A DNA stretch of 64,000 nucleotides. Source: Pleodorina starrii (lineage: Eukaryota; Chlorophyta; Chlorophyceae; Chlamydomonadales; Volvocaceae). The DNA is taken from the NCBI GenBank assembly GCA_030267565.1, contig BRXU01000037.1, positions 717,001 through 781,000 of the forward strand, read 5' to 3'. The stretch's first letter is position 1; every line of letters starts with the position of its first letter. Position numbers and translations under genes: made by a program. Shown here piece after piece: positions 34,257-45,964 of this stretch. The notes under the pieces were generated by a model that worked only from the letters and a program-made list of their open reading frames with translations, was not told the origin of the DNA and did no database searches.

Positions 34257-37200
34257 TAATGTGGGTCAAAGCCGAAATCCCCACCCACTGGACACAATCC
34301 GACACGGTCCTCATCCCCAAGAAAGGAGACCCACTTCTTATTAAGAACAAACGCCCGATCGCCCTGGCCAACACCCTCTACAAGCTGTACACCAGCCACA
34401 TCACGCTAAACATCGTAACCTACAGCGAGCAAGCACACATCTTTACCGAGGCCCAGGAAGGGTACCTCCGGCAGCGCAACACAGAACGGCAAATCCAGAA
34501 CGTGCTGCACGCTATCGAAGACACGGGCCTTACCGGGCGCGACCTGTTCCTCCTTTATATCGATTTCACATCCGTGTTCAACACCATCGATCATGATAAA
34601 CTGCTTATGATCATGTACGACCTGGGCTACCCAGATGACCTCATCGAGGTGGTTGCGAACCTGTACTCGCACGCCGCGACACGCATACGAACCGAGCACG
34701 GATGCACTGCGAACATTGCGATCGAGCGCGGGACGATCCAGGGAGACACGCTGTCACCCGTCCTGTTCATTATCTACATGGAACCCCTCCTACGATGGCT
34801 GCACAGCGGCGGCAGGGGGTACCGATATGGCTGCCTCCGGGCGGAAGAAAACGATCGCCATCACTTCAGCTCGGGGGCATTCGCTGACGACCTAGTTATC
34901 CTTACGAACACGGTATCGGATCTGCGGCTCCAATGCTCAAAAATTGAACGGTATGCGAGGTGGGGGGCCCTCAAGGTCAACGTGAGCAAGTGCCAGATAC
35001 AAGGCATTCTCCATGGCCGCGCGCGCTCGGACAAGGATCTGAGCAGAGGCCCCGGCACACAAAAATACCAGACTGCCCTGGAACGCCTTCTGAAAAACCA
35101 AATTCGAATAGACGACACGCCTATCCCGTACGCACCCCCCACGCAGCCGTACAAGTATCTGGGAGTACATATTACCCCCACGCTAGACTGGGCAGAACAA
35201 GTGGCCTATGTGCGCGCCGAAGTCGACAGACGAGGACGGGGCATTCAGAGCTCCCTCACGACCCCCGACCAACGCATCAACATGATCAGAACCCTCATAC
35301 ACCCCTTCGTGGCGTACAGCCTGCCCACCATGGCGTACACCCCACAAGACATTGCCAGTTTCGATGCGCAAATCGCGGGCATAGCCAAACGCAGCTACGG
35401 ACTCAAGATGGGCTTCCCCACCCGCGCCATTCTCAACCCGACCGCACGGCTCGGCCTGGGGGTTGGCACCGTACGCACCTTATACGCCGTCCGGGCGGCA
35501 AAGACCCTCGTCCTCTCCCTCAATGATGACGGCCGTCTCGGAGCGGTGACCAGAGCTCTCCTCCACCTGCAAAGTCGATACATGGGCACCGTACCGGCAC
35601 ATGAACTCAAACGGGAATGCAAATTCTACACCACACTGAAACAGCTCGCTCTCGTGAGGGAGGCGGGGATTGAACTCACGGACAAAGGGACAGCATACGA
35701 GACGACAATGAGCAGCCTCGCCCACCTGATCGGATCTCTCAACCCAGCGGCCGAACCCAAGGCGCTTGCGCTCCTCTTCCGATGCGTACAACCTCTGCTT
35801 GAGCTGGGTCTCGACCTCAGGGCCCTGAGGGATCAGAACACGGGCACGCACATCATCACCACCGATCAGCTGCAACTAATCGGAGGCCGGAACGTGGGAT
35901 CGCGCCATAGGATAGCCCTGAACCAGCTCAGTCTCGCCATGAATGCTGACCCCAGCGTGCGGGCTCGGGCACCCAGATACCGCGGATCCACATCTCTACC
36001 CCCCGAGCTGCGGCTCATTCCAGACAACCCCGGCCTGACCGGCCTAACCGACGAAGCGGCTGGACCCAAACCCATACCGTACGGACGCATAACAAAGTAC
36101 CTCGCCCCGAAGCCCCGTGACCCGGTCGAAGCCATGCAAACCGCACACGCCGACACAGCCCCCACACCCCCAGGCGTGATAACCGCCAACGAGGCGACCC
36201 AACCGACGCCGCCCGGGGGAGCGACGGCAGATCCCACCACACGACGCTCGAAGCATAGATGTCACGCCCGGCAACACCAGCCACGGCGGCTAACCGACCG
36301 TGACCGCCTCAAAGCATACCTTTTGCATCAAAACCTCAAGCCGGTAACGGGCATCGTGGACACCGACGCCATCGGCTGGAACCCCCGACACACCCCACTC
36401 ACCATCCAACATTGCGAAGTGCTCCTACGCCACCCGCACCACAAGGGCCTGTTAACCAGGGTCGGCTCCGCCGAACGGCTCCTCCAGATGCTGCTGGGCG
36501 AGGAACCATGGCCTGCGGAGGTCCCGGCGTGGTATGGAATCAGTATCACGCAATTCCTCTTCGGAGACCAGGAAAGGGTGGCGTGCATCAACGCAGAAAT
36601 ACGTAAACGGGTCGCCGTCGACAAACCGACCCCAAAGAAGCAGCGCACAATCCACCCACCGAGCCAAGGCACCCACCGCACCTACTACCTGGTCGACTGG
36701 GAACGCACGGCAGTAACCAAAGGAGCCCTCACCCTCTACGCTGCCAACGGATACCACCCCCAGGCGGTACACCCCCGTGCGCCTCCCAACGGCACACCAC
36801 CGCAGGTGGGCCTAGTCGAAGTGGACTGGGCGCCCACTGAAGACGAGGGCACGCGTCTGGCCCAACAAGATAACTGGATCGAACTGCTCAATGCATTCCG
36901 GGATCGACGCGCTCAGGAAGCCGGACATGACCCGGGGCGCGCGGCGGAGACATGCGACAAGCACCTGACGGATAGGCAACAACAAGGTCGATGGGAAACC
37001 GAATGCCTAAACACGACCCGAGGGCAGCGCCTCCTCAGACAGTTTGTCGAAATCAACGTCCAACCGGGCAACCCGGACAAGGACATCTACCCCACAGGGC
37101 GTTACACTATCCAGATCGGCAAACACAACGGCCCCCTCTGCGGAACACCCTGGGAGGGTGACGGGGACATACCTGAAGGACTGCAGACCATCGGACTGGC

Positions 37201-39790
37201 CCTCGTCTACGGCCCCCAAGGCAACTGTGTAGGCCCAATCTCCGTCTGTCGTCTCCGCAGCCTGTGGTACAGGTACCAAGACGCGCAGCAGAACCGCCCG
37301 GAAGACCATGCCCGACTCGCCGCCAGGGGCGGCTTTGCGGAAGACGTCGCACGCCTCCTCCTGCGGTACCGGAACGGCGGGGGCACCAAACTGCAACCCG
37401 TCAAAGCGGCAAACGAGCGCCGGCTGCCCGAAGCACTTATGAAGCGCCTCACGACCGCGCTCGGCGCCACAACCGAACGCTTTGCATCCCCCCTCAATGT
37501 AGCCGACTGCGTAGATACATACTATTCACGCTTTTCAGAGGACCAGCTCTTTGGGGCGAACCACGATGCATATACGCAGCCATTCACAGGCCTCTCCATC
37601 GCCCACCCCGAGCCTACGCCGGAGGAGGGGCATCACGCCCTAAGATGGGCCTTGGGATGGGCCGAGACAGTACGGTCTGAGAGCACACCCACCGCCACCC
37701 TCCTCCTGCTGCCCACGGCTCGAACGGCGCCATATACCCGTTACCTCACCCACCCGCTGGTCACTATGATCGGCAGAATCGACGCGTTCACGGGCACAGC
37801 CAGCCTGTACAGTGAAACCCTTGAAGATACCCCCCAACCCTACCCGATGGGCCTCACTCTTCTCTTAGTCAGCAACGCAACTGGTCGAACCCACGCCGAA
37901 CGCCTCCGTCGGACTCTTGGCACGCCGGCTGCAACCGCCGCCCCCATGGAGCCCTCCCACCCCTGGAACCCGCCCCAGTGGGTGCGGACACGGGTGCGCA
38001 GTATGAGCGACCGGCCACCCGCCGCGGCGGTACTCTCCCGTCCGTGCGACAACCTCACCTCTGCTGAGCGACAGGCCGTCTTCCGGACATTCCACGCCAA
38101 GCAGTCGCTGCGATACGACTCCCAGAACGCAATCTACACGGACGGATCTGTTCAAAAGGTAAAGGATGGCGACGAGGAACGACAAATACTGGGAGCCGCG
38201 GCCGTCGACGCACTCACCAATAAGACGCTCCACATCGATGTAAATGCTGGACATCATGGCTGCCAAACCATCACGAGGTGTGAACTAAGTGCCATCCACC
38301 AAGCACTCTACATGCGCAGAGGCACGCCTGAGGACAACACCCACTTATCCATCTGGACGGACTCAGCCGCAGCCCTTTACCTAATAAAAAAGATGATCAA
38401 TAACCCACAGAAACTCCGGCTCAGCAAACATAAGGCCCTCCTTGAGCAGATAGTCACTACTCTTAAAAAGAGAGCAGCATGCAATTTAACAACTTCCCTA
38501 CTTAAAGTAAAAGCCCACACTGGCGTGAAATACAACGAAGAAGCAGATAAAGCAGCCGTACGGGCCGCGCGAGGCCTTGCAAAGCTCGACCCCGACGCAC
38601 TGAGCACAACCGAAACATCCGACAATAACCCACGTAACCAATACTGGTGGCTACGGAAGATACATGGGCCTGAGAAGAATGCTGGGCACTTTGCCAACGA
38701 CCTCAACCGGGGCATCGAAGCCCTAGTGCGACCGGAAACGCACTCGGGCTACACAAATGAGACAGATTACATGAAGTTTGTTGCCAATACCATACCCGAC
38801 CTGGACATCAACGCCAGCGCACGCACCCTACAGCGCAAGATAGGCCGACACAAGCACGCCAAACGGTGCTTCGACTACCTGTACGGCCAACTATGGAACG
38901 CCAAGCTCGCGAACCGCTTCAGGAAATCATTGGCCCCGGGAGGCCCAGTTGCGTCAGGAAGCTGCCCCCTGTGCCACAACCCCGACTCCGGGGGGCATAT
39001 CCTGGGTGGCTGCCGCCACCCACGGATGCGTGCTCTATACATTCTTCGGCACAATCAGGCGGTTCAAACCATCACCAGTACGCTCGCTCGGGGAATCAAC
39101 GGGGGCTGCTACACGGTCATGGACGCCTGCCCCGCAGATGACCGGCCGGACTATGTAGCAGGCACGAGATTACCTCAGTGGCTGCTCCCAAACACCCCGG
39201 AGGGAGAACGGCTCAAAATGCGCCCCGATCTACTCCTCATCCCTAGCATCCCTCTCCACGAGGCACAAGAGATCGGATACATGGGGCCCCCGGACCCTAG
39301 TCAACACACCGTGCATATCCTCGAAATAGGATACACGGCCGACACCAACCACAAGCAGAAACAACATGACAAAGCCGTCCAACACTCCGAGCTAGCCCGG
39401 CTCCTCACAAAGGAGGGATGGAAAGTCTGCTACACAGCACAGGAGGCCATCAGCCTAGGCTTCGCCGGTACCATCCGAAAAGACTTACGCCCCCTTCTCC
39501 GCACCCTAGGGGCGGGCAGCGAAGCGGCCAAAACATGCTGCAACGAACTCCACGATCACGCTGTCCGGGCGCTCAACAAGATTGTGATCACCCGGCGGCA
39601 AATGGAACGCGCCCCGCACGAGACGCCACAGCAGACGGGCACATAACCAACACACACTCGTTCTCAACCCCCACCGCGGTGGCGGGGGAGGACTGGGACC
39701 GGGGAAACCCGTCACCCCACCTCCTCTGCTCCCTTAACCCACGCCTCGGCCTCCGGTCGGGCGTATTATTATTATTATTATTATTATTAT
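34257..39790 (+). mobile_element. LINE-A copy 2, 5'-truncated, inserted into LINE-B B1
   Basis: Plus strand; begins inside the RT at taatgtgggtcaaagc and ends with the 144-bp 3' UTR and a run of ATT repeats (39766-39790). B1 is interrupted between ggactccatgga and ccctgggtgaagg, which are adjacent in the intact copy at 61.6 kb. A few extra bases (tccccg) lie at the 5' junction; at most a 3-4-bp duplication of C residues is visible. APE and the first part of RT are absent. Sequence identity to copy 1 is very high by eye. Confidence 0.93.
34259..39646 (+). CDS. LINE-A ORF2 fragment: RT (partial), linker, RNase H, zinc knuckle, restriction-like endonuclease
   Basis: An uninterrupted frame of 1795 codons starting at MWVKAEIPTHW, equal to residue 168 of copy 1. 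It keeps RT blocks from HWTQSDTVLIPKKG through FADD, the linker with the methyltransferase-like ERFASPLN and AHPEP, RNase H (IYTDGS near 38129), CPLCHNPDSGGHILGGC (near 38962) and RPDLLL...HILEIGYTAD (39223-39340). A few substitutions separate it from copy 1, for example TSVFNTIDHD for TSAFNTIDHD. The lack of stops over 5.4 kb in a truncated, presumably unexpressed copy indicates recent insertion. The ATG is only the first in frame, not a natural start. Confidence 0.9.
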   Translation: MWVKAEIPTHWTQSDTVLIPKKGDPLLIKNKRPIALANTLYKLYTSHITLNIVTYSEQAHIFTEAQEGYLRQRNTERQIQNVLHAIEDTGLTGRDLFLLYIDFTSVFNTIDHDKLLMIMYDLGYPDDLIEVVANLYSHAATRIRTEHGCTANIAIERGTIQGDTLSPVLFIIYMEPLLRWLHSGGRGYRYGCLRAEENDRHHFSSGAFADDLVILTNTVSDLRLQCSKIERYARWGALKVNVSKCQIQGILHGRARSDKDLSRGPGTQKYQTALERLLKNQIRIDDTPIPYAPPTQPYKYLGVHITPTLDWAEQVAYVRAEVDRRGRGIQSSLTTPDQRINMIRTLIHPFVAYSLPTMAYTPQDIASFDAQIAGIAKRSYGLKMGFPTRAILNPTARLGLGVGTVRTLYAVRAAKTLVLSLNDDGRLGAVTRALLHLQSRYMGTVPAHELKRECKFYTTLKQLALVREAGIELTDKGTAYETTMSSLAHLIGSLNPAAEPKALALLFRCVQPLLELGLDLRALRDQNTGTHIITTDQLQLIGGRNVGSRHRIALNQLSLAMNADPSVRARAPRYRGSTSLPPELRLIPDNPGLTGLTDEAAGPKPIPYGRITKYLAPKPRDPVEAMQTAHADTAPTPPGVITANEATQPTPPGGATADPTTRRSKHRCHARQHQPRRLTDRDRLKAYLLHQNLKPVTGIVDTDAIGWNPRHTPLTIQHCEVLLRHPHHKGLLTRVGSAERLLQMLLGEEPWPAEVPAWYGISITQFLFGDQERVACINAEIRKRVAVDKPTPKKQRTIHPPSQGTHRTYYLVDWERTAVTKGALTLYAANGYHPQAVHPRAPPNGTPPQVGLVEVDWAPTEDEGTRLAQQDNWIELLNAFRDRRAQEAGHDPGRAAETCDKHLTDRQQQGRWETECLNTTRGQRLLRQFVEINVQPGNPDKDIYPTGRYTIQIGKHNGPLCGTPWEGDGDIPEGLQTIGLALVYGPQGNCVGPISVCRLRSLWYRYQDAQQNRPEDHARLAARGGFAEDVARLLLRYRNGGGTKLQPVKAANERRLPEALMKRLTTALGATTERFASPLNVADCVDTYYSRFSEDQLFGANHDAYTQPFTGLSIAHPEPTPEEGHHALRWALGWAETVRSESTPTATLLLLPTARTAPYTRYLTHPLVTMIGRIDAFTGTASLYSETLEDTPQPYPMGLTLLLVSNATGRTHAERLRRTLGTPAATAAPMEPSHPWNPPQWVRTRVRSMSDRPPAAAVLSRPCDNLTSAERQAVFRTFHAKQSLRYDSQNAIYTDGSVQKVKDGDEERQILGAAAVDALTNKTLHIDVNAGHHGCQTITRCELSAIHQALYMRRGTPEDNTHLSIWTDSAAALYLIKKMINNPQKLRLSKHKALLEQIVTTLKKRAACNLTTSLLKVKAHTGVKYNEEADKAAVRAARGLAKLDPDALSTTETSDNNPRNQYWWLRKIHGPEKNAGHFANDLNRGIEALVRPETHSGYTNETDYMKFVANTIPDLDINASARTLQRKIGRHKHAKRCFDYLYGQLWNAKLANRFRKSLAPGGPVASGSCPLCHNPDSGGHILGGCRHPRMRALYILRHNQAVQTITSTLARGINGGCYTVMDACPADDRPDYVAGTRLPQWLLPNTPEGERLKMRPDLLLIPSIPLHEAQEIGYMGPPDPSQHTVHILEIGYTADTNHKQKQHDKAVQHSELARLLTKEGWKVCYTAQEAISLGFAGTIRKDLRPLLRTLGAGSEAAKTCCNELHDHAVRALNKIVITRRQMERAPHETPQQTGT

Positions 39791-40320
39791 CCCTGGGTGA
39801 AGGCTGCGTTGGCTGCGGCGAGCAGCAGCGGGCCCAGCAGCGGCCACAGCACCCGGTACACCGCATAAGGCAGGCCGTCCGAGCCAGGGGCGGTGCCATT
39901 CAGACAGGACGACAGAGCAGCCGCAAGTTCGTCCAGCTCCAGCTCGCCGGCGGCTGGGGCTGCGTCGGCAGCTTCCCTGAGGGGTTGGGGGAGCCGGCGG
40001 CGGAGGTGCTGCAGGAGCTGGTCTTGGGCTGTCAGGTCCACCTGCTTCACCCGGAACAGACCCGTGGGGCTGTCACTGCTGTACATGGCGTGGGCCGCAG
40101 CTGTTATAGCGGTGGCCGCACCCGGGTCACTGAGTGGAACCGGGAGGGGCTGACCCGGGACTGAGAGGTGGGTGACTGGCTCCCGGGTGCGCACCTCGCG
40201 TCCGAGCTGGTGGAACCAGACGGTACCCTTGTCGCCATGCTGCGTGTACGCGGCATCCAGCGCCGCTGTGCGGCGGATGGCTGCCTGTTTGACTGCCGTG
40301 GTGAGCTGGCTGCAGGCCTG
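39791..40320 (-). pseudogene. LINE-B B1 ORF2 segment between APE and RT
   Basis: Reads AYTQHGDKGTVWFHQLGREV, LSDPGAATAITAAAHAMYSS and LNGTAPGSDGLPYAVYRVL, matching residues about 360-535 of the ORF2 at 60015. It lies between the LINE-A copy 2 insertion and the poly(A) end of B2. Confidence 0.88.
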
Positions 40321-43300
40321 TTTTTTTTCTGCGAGGGACGTTACAAGGACTGGGAAAGCGAAGCCCAACGGGCAAGCCGAGCAAGACCGGCAAGCCACAA
40401 CAACCTGGCAAGAAGCCCCAAAAACCACCGCAAGGAGCCGAGGAGAGAGAAAAAGCCAAGCAACGCCTAAACTCGCAGACAGGACAGGGACAGGGACGGG
40501 GGCAGCAAGAGGCCAGGAGCCACTGCTGCACGGGCTGCACACACGGCCGCCCCTTCCTCCAAGACACCGAGGAGGGAACCGAAACCAACACCAGGACCCA
40601 ACACCAGGGCCAAACCCCACGGCCCAACACCAGGGCCAACACCACGGCCCAACACCAGGGCCAACCCCACAGCCCAACACCAGGGCCCAAAACCAGAGCC
40701 AACACCACGGCCCAACACCAGGGCAAAAACCACGGCCCAACACCCGGGCCAGCACCACTGACCAACAACAGGACCCGTCACCGAGGACAAACCCCAGGGC
40801 CGGGCAAAGGCCCCAACAGCGACCACAGCGACAACACAACCACAACCGGCACAACCTCAACAGCCAAGGGGCGACCCCTACACCCAGGGCGACAGCAACA
40901 GGAACGTCAAACAAAACCGGGCAACCGCCACAGCGAACCAGGGCGGACAAGCCCCCCCCCGCCGGGGAGCACCAGAGGAAACAGGAAAACCACAGCACGC
41001 CCTAAGAGAACCCCGCACCACCGAAACCGCCTCCCAGAGCCACAAAAGCCGCAGGGACGGCGCCACACGAAGCGCACCAGAGACAAACAACAACCGACCC
41101 CACCCTGGGGGCGTCCCCGCAAGACAGCAGGCCCTAAGACACACCTCCCTCCCAAGACACCCCGCACCGCAGGAACCGCACTCCCGCGGCCCCCCGGCTC
41201 CCAAGAACCCCCACGGGCGCAGCAGGGGCAGCACCGCCTGGCTGGAAGCCAGGGCACAAGCGTGCCGGCGACAAGACTCCCGCAGACCCCACCCTGGGGG
41301 CGGCCCCTCCAGACAGCGACCCCCGAACCGCACCTGCCTCCCACGGCAGCCTGCACCGCACCAACCCTGCACCGAAGCCCCCCCGCACCTCCCCAGACCC
41401 CCTCCGAAACTCTCCCCAGTCCCCCCCGCGCCGCGCGCACCCCACTCCCAAGACCCCCCGTCCCCCAAAAACCCCCTCCAGGCCGCAGGGAGAGCACCGC
41501 CGGGTCGGAGACCAGAGCACGAGAGCGCCTGCGACAAGACACCCACAGACCCCACACAGGGGGCGTCCCCTCCAGACAGCGACCCCCGAACCGCACCTGC
41601 CTCCAACAGCAGCCTGCACCACACCAACCCTGCACCGAAGCTCCCCCGACCCCCAAGACCCCCTCAGGCCCCACCCACAGCAAGCCCCGCACCGCACCCC
41701 CCTCCCTAGGCAACCCGCACCGCACTCCCCCCACCCTCGAAGCCCCTCGCACCCTAAGAACCTCAGACACCGAGACCCGCGACTCCCAACACCCCGCTCA
41801 CGACGGCCCCGGCTGCCCTGTCAGCTGAGCTGCTGCCTGGCTGGGCTGGGCGCTGATGGCTGACCCGGATGGGGAGACCTGCTGTGCTGCCTGGGCGCCC
41901 CCGGCGGATGCCTGTGGTGCTGGGACCGGGGCCACCCGGGACAGATGAACCTGCAGACGCGGGCTGCTGCCAGCCACCCGCTGTACGGAGCAGAGGACGC
42001 CTTCATGCGCCCAGGAGGCTTCGAAGGCATCCAACCGGCCGGGCTTCAGCTGCGCTGTGATGTGGCCCCGGGGCAGCCCCGCCAGAGTGTCCTCGGAGAG
42101 CGCCGCCATGCTGAAATGTGCCCTCATGAGACGCTGCAGCTCCCCAATGACGCAGCCCACCACCGTGGCCGACGGATGGTCATCCGGCTCCGCCCTGTGG
42201 TAGTGGCCCCAGACCGCCCACAGCCAAGTGGCTCGAAGGGCTGCCCACAGCAGCTGCAGCCCAGGGCTGGTGGGGTAGGCCGGCCACCCTCCCGGCCAGT
42301 CCCCCAGTAGCACAGCCGGCTGGCTGAAGGGCAAGTCCGCGGCCCCGGAGACTGCCCCCCACAGCTCTGCCAGCCAAACCCGAGCTGCGGTGTAAGCCCC
42401 GCACTCCAAGAAGACGTGGGTCAGGCTGGCGACATGCAGGCTGCCGTCCACCGAGCAGCTAGGAGCAGGGCAGTGGGCACGCTGCGGCTGACCTTTGGAG
42501 GCCAGGTACACCCCGCACGGGAGCCGTCCATGGTGCAGCCGCCAGGCTAGCGCCTTGGCCCGGTTGCTTGCGGGGCAGTCCCACAGCCGCTGCCAGGCCC
42601 GCCGGCGGTCGAGGGGAGACACGCCAGCCGGGCCATCAGCTGCCTGGTCTGCCTCCGGGGCCGGCCCGGCGGGTGCCGACGGTCCGGCAGCGGCACCGGG
42701 GTCCTGCTGGTGCGGTGCCACGTGGTGGCTGCCAGGCTGGCTGACCGGGCTTGCAGCGGCCGAGGGCAGTGATGGGGGGGAGGATCGGGGTCGCATCCAG
42801 CCGGGGCTGGGTGTGGGGTGCATGGCAAACCACCGGCTGCGGCTGGGCGCTTGCTGAGCCAGCCAGTGTTGGTGCCAGCGGGCCTCCTGTTGCTGTAGCT
42901 GGCTGTGCGGCTGCTCGGGCCACGCCGCGGGCATGAGGGGCCCCGTGTCCTGGTCCCGGCCCCAGCTGTGACCGCGGGCGGTGAGGCGGTGGCGCACCTC
43001 ACTCACTGTGTAGTGGATGAGGGGCAGCACGCCGTGGCCGTGGCTGAGGGGGTAGCACTGGACCGAGTCCCAACGCCCCAGCAGCTGGTATTCCACTGGC
43101 CATGAGGAGGCGCGTTGGGCCGGGGGTGCCTCGTTGTAACGTTGATGGTCCTCCAAGGTCCAGTGTCGGCGCGGCTTGCGGCCCGGCAGCACGCAGGCTG
43201 CAGGCCAGTCGGCGTCCCCTGCTGCTCCGGCCTGCTCGCTGTCTGGGGGCACCAAGCGGCCGTTGGGCAGGACGGCCCACAAGACTCCCGTAGGGCTGCT

Positions 43301-44025
43301 TACCCCGGGCGCCGGCGGCAGTTCGGGGTCCAGGGGGTCGGCTGGCAGCAGTCTCCGCCAGTCGGCTGGGATGGCCCCAAGGACTGCCTGCATGAGGGGC
43401 TCGTGTTGGGTCATGGGCGACGCTGCACGGAGCTCGGCCAGGGTGCGGGGTCCCAGGTGGGCGGTCCCAGCCGGGTCGGGAGCGAGGAGCGGTAGGACTG
43501 CACCAGGCTGGCAATGAACGTAGGCAGGCTGGGGGGCGGGTCCGCCTTGCCATACACCCAGCCCCACCCAGTGGTCCCATCCGGCCTGTACTCGTCGAGC
43601 AGACCCCGCATGATCTGCTTCCATGGCTGCTGGCCGGGCTGAGCGAGCTGGGCGAGGGGCTTCGCATGCAGGGCGATCATGAAGGCGTCGAGGTCGAGAT
43701 GGCCGACACCGCCACAGTCGCGATCCTGGCAGGCGATCTCCGGGCCAGGCTTCAGCAGGGCCCGTCCGTGGCACACCAGGGACGCGTCTTCCTTCAGGAG
43801 CGACCAGGCCACAAAGCCGTCGATATGCTTGCGGAGTGCCGCCAGCTGGGGTGGGGTGGGGCGGATGATGGAGAGGTGGTATGCCAGGGTGTTTCCCAGC
43901 ACCTGTTTGGCCACATGCACCCTGCCCACGAGGCTGAGGCCGTGTCGCCGCCACACATGGCCGAGACGCTGGACCCGCTGAATTCTGCTGGTGTAGCAGA
44001 GCCGCGCGGCCTCCGCCGGGTCCAG
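40321..44025 (-). mobile_element. LINE-B copy B2, 5'-truncated, inserted into B1
   Basis: Minus strand; T run at 40321-40328 is the poly(A) tail, 3' UTR to 41797, ORF2 C-terminal part from 44025 to 41798. B1 sequence ...GPDAGAL on the right and QACSQLTTAVKQ on the left are adjacent in the intact copy. At the 5' junction the four bases ccag/ctgg are shared by element and target, a microhomology joint, and a few target bases are lost. Unlike B1 it is not interrupted. Confidence 0.9.
41798..44025 (-). pseudogene. LINE-B B2 ORF2 C-terminal part
   Basis: Begins DPAEAARLCYTSRIQRVQ (downstream of the RT active site) and runs to QLTGQPGPS. It contains the RT thumb region, IASLVQSYRSSLPTR, then DRRRAWQRLWDCPASNRAK and the Cys/His block CPAPSCSVDGSLHVASLTHV. 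In this copy and in B4 a segment that is deleted near 31800 in B1 is present (PSLPSAAASPVSQPGSHHV). About 33 bp are missing near 43473 relative to the intact ORF2 (63022-63150), joining SLPTRL directly to GPPTWDP. Confidence 0.8.
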
Positions 44026-44962
44026 GGCGCCGGCATCGGGCCTGGGCACAGCATGCTGCATGGCTGCCAGGGCTGCACACGCCGCGTGGTTGGCCGCCCT
44101 CAGGCTGGCGGCCTGGTCCTTCAGGTGCTGTCTGTGGAGATGATCGGCTGCACTGCGCAGGCGACCTTTCAGACATTCCCACACCTCGCGCGGGTCAGCA
44201 GCGGCGTCTTGCTGCTGGACGGCCTGGATTGCCAGCTCCACTGCCGACTGCAGGCGGGGCAGCAGGCCGGGGTGGTACAGCAGGTACGTGGGGAACGCCC
44301 AGCTGCTGCGGCCGAGGGTGGGGAGCCCTGGCAGCGCCAGCTCCAAGAGCACCCCATGATGATCCCCCGGGGCGCCTGGCACCACCCGAACAGCTGTCAC
44401 GTACTGCTGCATTGGTTGGCTAATGAGCCAGCGGTCCAGGCGTGCCACCGGCGGTCTGGTGGGTGATGCCGGGTGAGTGAAGCCCCCCCCCACGCCGGAA
44501 GACAGCCAGGGGTCGACCAGATTAGCCCCGTTGACCAGGGCCTGCAGTGCAGGCCTCCCGCCGGCCCGATGGGCAGACGGTTGGGCCTCGTCACCCGCAT
44601 GTAGGACGCAGTTAAGGTCGCCTCCAAGCAGAATGTGGCGGTCTGTCTCGAGGTATGGCTTTGGAAGAACTCTGGGCGGCTGGCGGCCACCAACGGGGCG
44701 TAGATGCATAGGAGGCGTAGGCGAAGGTGGAGGACATCCCAGTCCCAGCAGCAGACACGGCCGGCTGTGTCCGAGGTGTACGGGTGCTGCACACAGCCCG
44801 GCAGGCTGATCCCTGGCCGCGCCAGGATGGCTGCCCCACAGCTGAGGTCCGTCCCCGGGCTGTAACCCCATTTGCCCCGCCAGGGGGCCCCCGGGCCGCT
44901 GCCTCGTTGTAAAACTGACTGCAGTGCTGCTTTGCTGCCCAGTTTCACCTCCTGAACGAAGG
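44022..44962 (-). pseudogene. LINE-B B1 ORF2 N-terminal segment (APE endonuclease)
   Basis: Minus-strand blocks in changing frames: FVQEVKLGSKAAL, ILLGGDLNCVLHAGDEA, PVARLDRWLISQP, GAPGDHHGVLLELALPGLP and ending RPDAGAL at the B2 junction. These match the APE nuclease at 60.1-60.8 kb. Frame changes near 44650 and an extra GVGG in WLSSGVGGGFTHP show damage relative to the better copy. Confidence 0.85.
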
Positions 44963-45964
44963 TTTTTTTTTCTGCGAGGGACGTTACAAGGACTGGGAAA
45001 GCGAAGCCCAACGGGCAAGCCGAGCAAGACCGGCGAGCCACAACAACCTGGCAAGAAGCCCCAAAAAACCACCGCAAGGAGCCGAGGAGAGAGAAAAAGC
45101 CAAGCAACACCTAAACTCGCAGACAGGACAGGGACAGGGACGGGGGCAGCAAGAGGCCAGGAGCCACTGCTGCACGGGCGGCACACACGGCCACCCCTTC
45201 CTCCAAGACACCGAGGAGGGAACCGAAACCAACACCAGGGCCCAACACCAGGGCCAAACCCCAGGGCCCAACACCAGGGCCAACACCACGGCTCAACACC
45301 AGGGCCAACCCCACAGCCCAACACCAGGGCCCAAAACCAGAGCCAACACCACGGCCCAACACCAGGGCCAAAACCACGGCCCAACACCCGGGCCAGCACC
45401 ACGGACCAACAACAGGGCCCGTCACCGGGGACAAACCCTAGGGCCGGGCAAAGGCCCCAACAACGACCTCAGAAACAACACAACCACAACCTGCGCAACC
45501 TCAACAGCCAAGGGGCGACCCCTACACCCAGGGCGACAGCAACAGGAACGGCAAACAAAACCGGGCAACCGCCACAGCGAACCAGGGCGGACACGCCCCC
45601 CCCCCGCCGGGGAGCACCAGAGGAAACAGGAAAACCACAGCACGCCCGAAGAGAACCCCGCACCACCGAAACCGCCTCCCAGAGCCACAAAAGCCGCAGG
45701 GACGGCGCCACACGAAGCGCACCGGAGACAAACAACAACCGACCCCACCCTGGGGGCGTCCCCGCAAGACAGCAGGCCCCAAGACACACCTCCCTCCCAA
45801 GACACCCCGCACCGCAGGAACCGCACTCCCGCGGCCCCCCGGCTCCCAAGAAACCCCACGGGCGCAGCAGGGGCAGCACCGCCTGGCTGGAAGCCAGGGC
45901 ACAAGCGCGACGGCGACAAGACTCCCGCAGACCCCACCCTGGGGGCGTCCCCTCCAGACAGCAA
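44963..45964 (-). mobile_element. LINE-B copy B3, 3' UTR only
   Basis: Nine T at 44963-44971 (poly(A) tail) then about 1 kb of the LINE-B 3' UTR, ending at cctccagacagc. It meets B4, which runs in the opposite orientation, with the bases agc/aac shared. The two may be one insertion with a 5' inversion. Confidence 0.88.

Larger units (their letters stand above)
28352..44962 (-). mobile_element. LINE-B copy B1, interrupted by four later insertions
   Basis: The backbone copy of the nest. Reading the minus strand from 44962: APE part of ORF2 (44962-44026), insertion of LINE-B copy B2 (44025-40321), ORF2 (40320-39791), insertion of LINE-A copy 2 (39790-34257), RT (34256-33539), a ~240-bp poly(A) insertion (33538-33300), ORF2 C-terminus (33299-31357), a plus-strand LINE-B 3' end (31356-30320), the ORF2 end with stop at 29837, then the 3' UTR to a run of T at 28352-28360, the complement of the poly(A) tail. 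ORF1 and the start of ORF2 are missing: the copy stops at VQEVKLGS where the next LINE-B tail begins. Confidence 0.88.
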
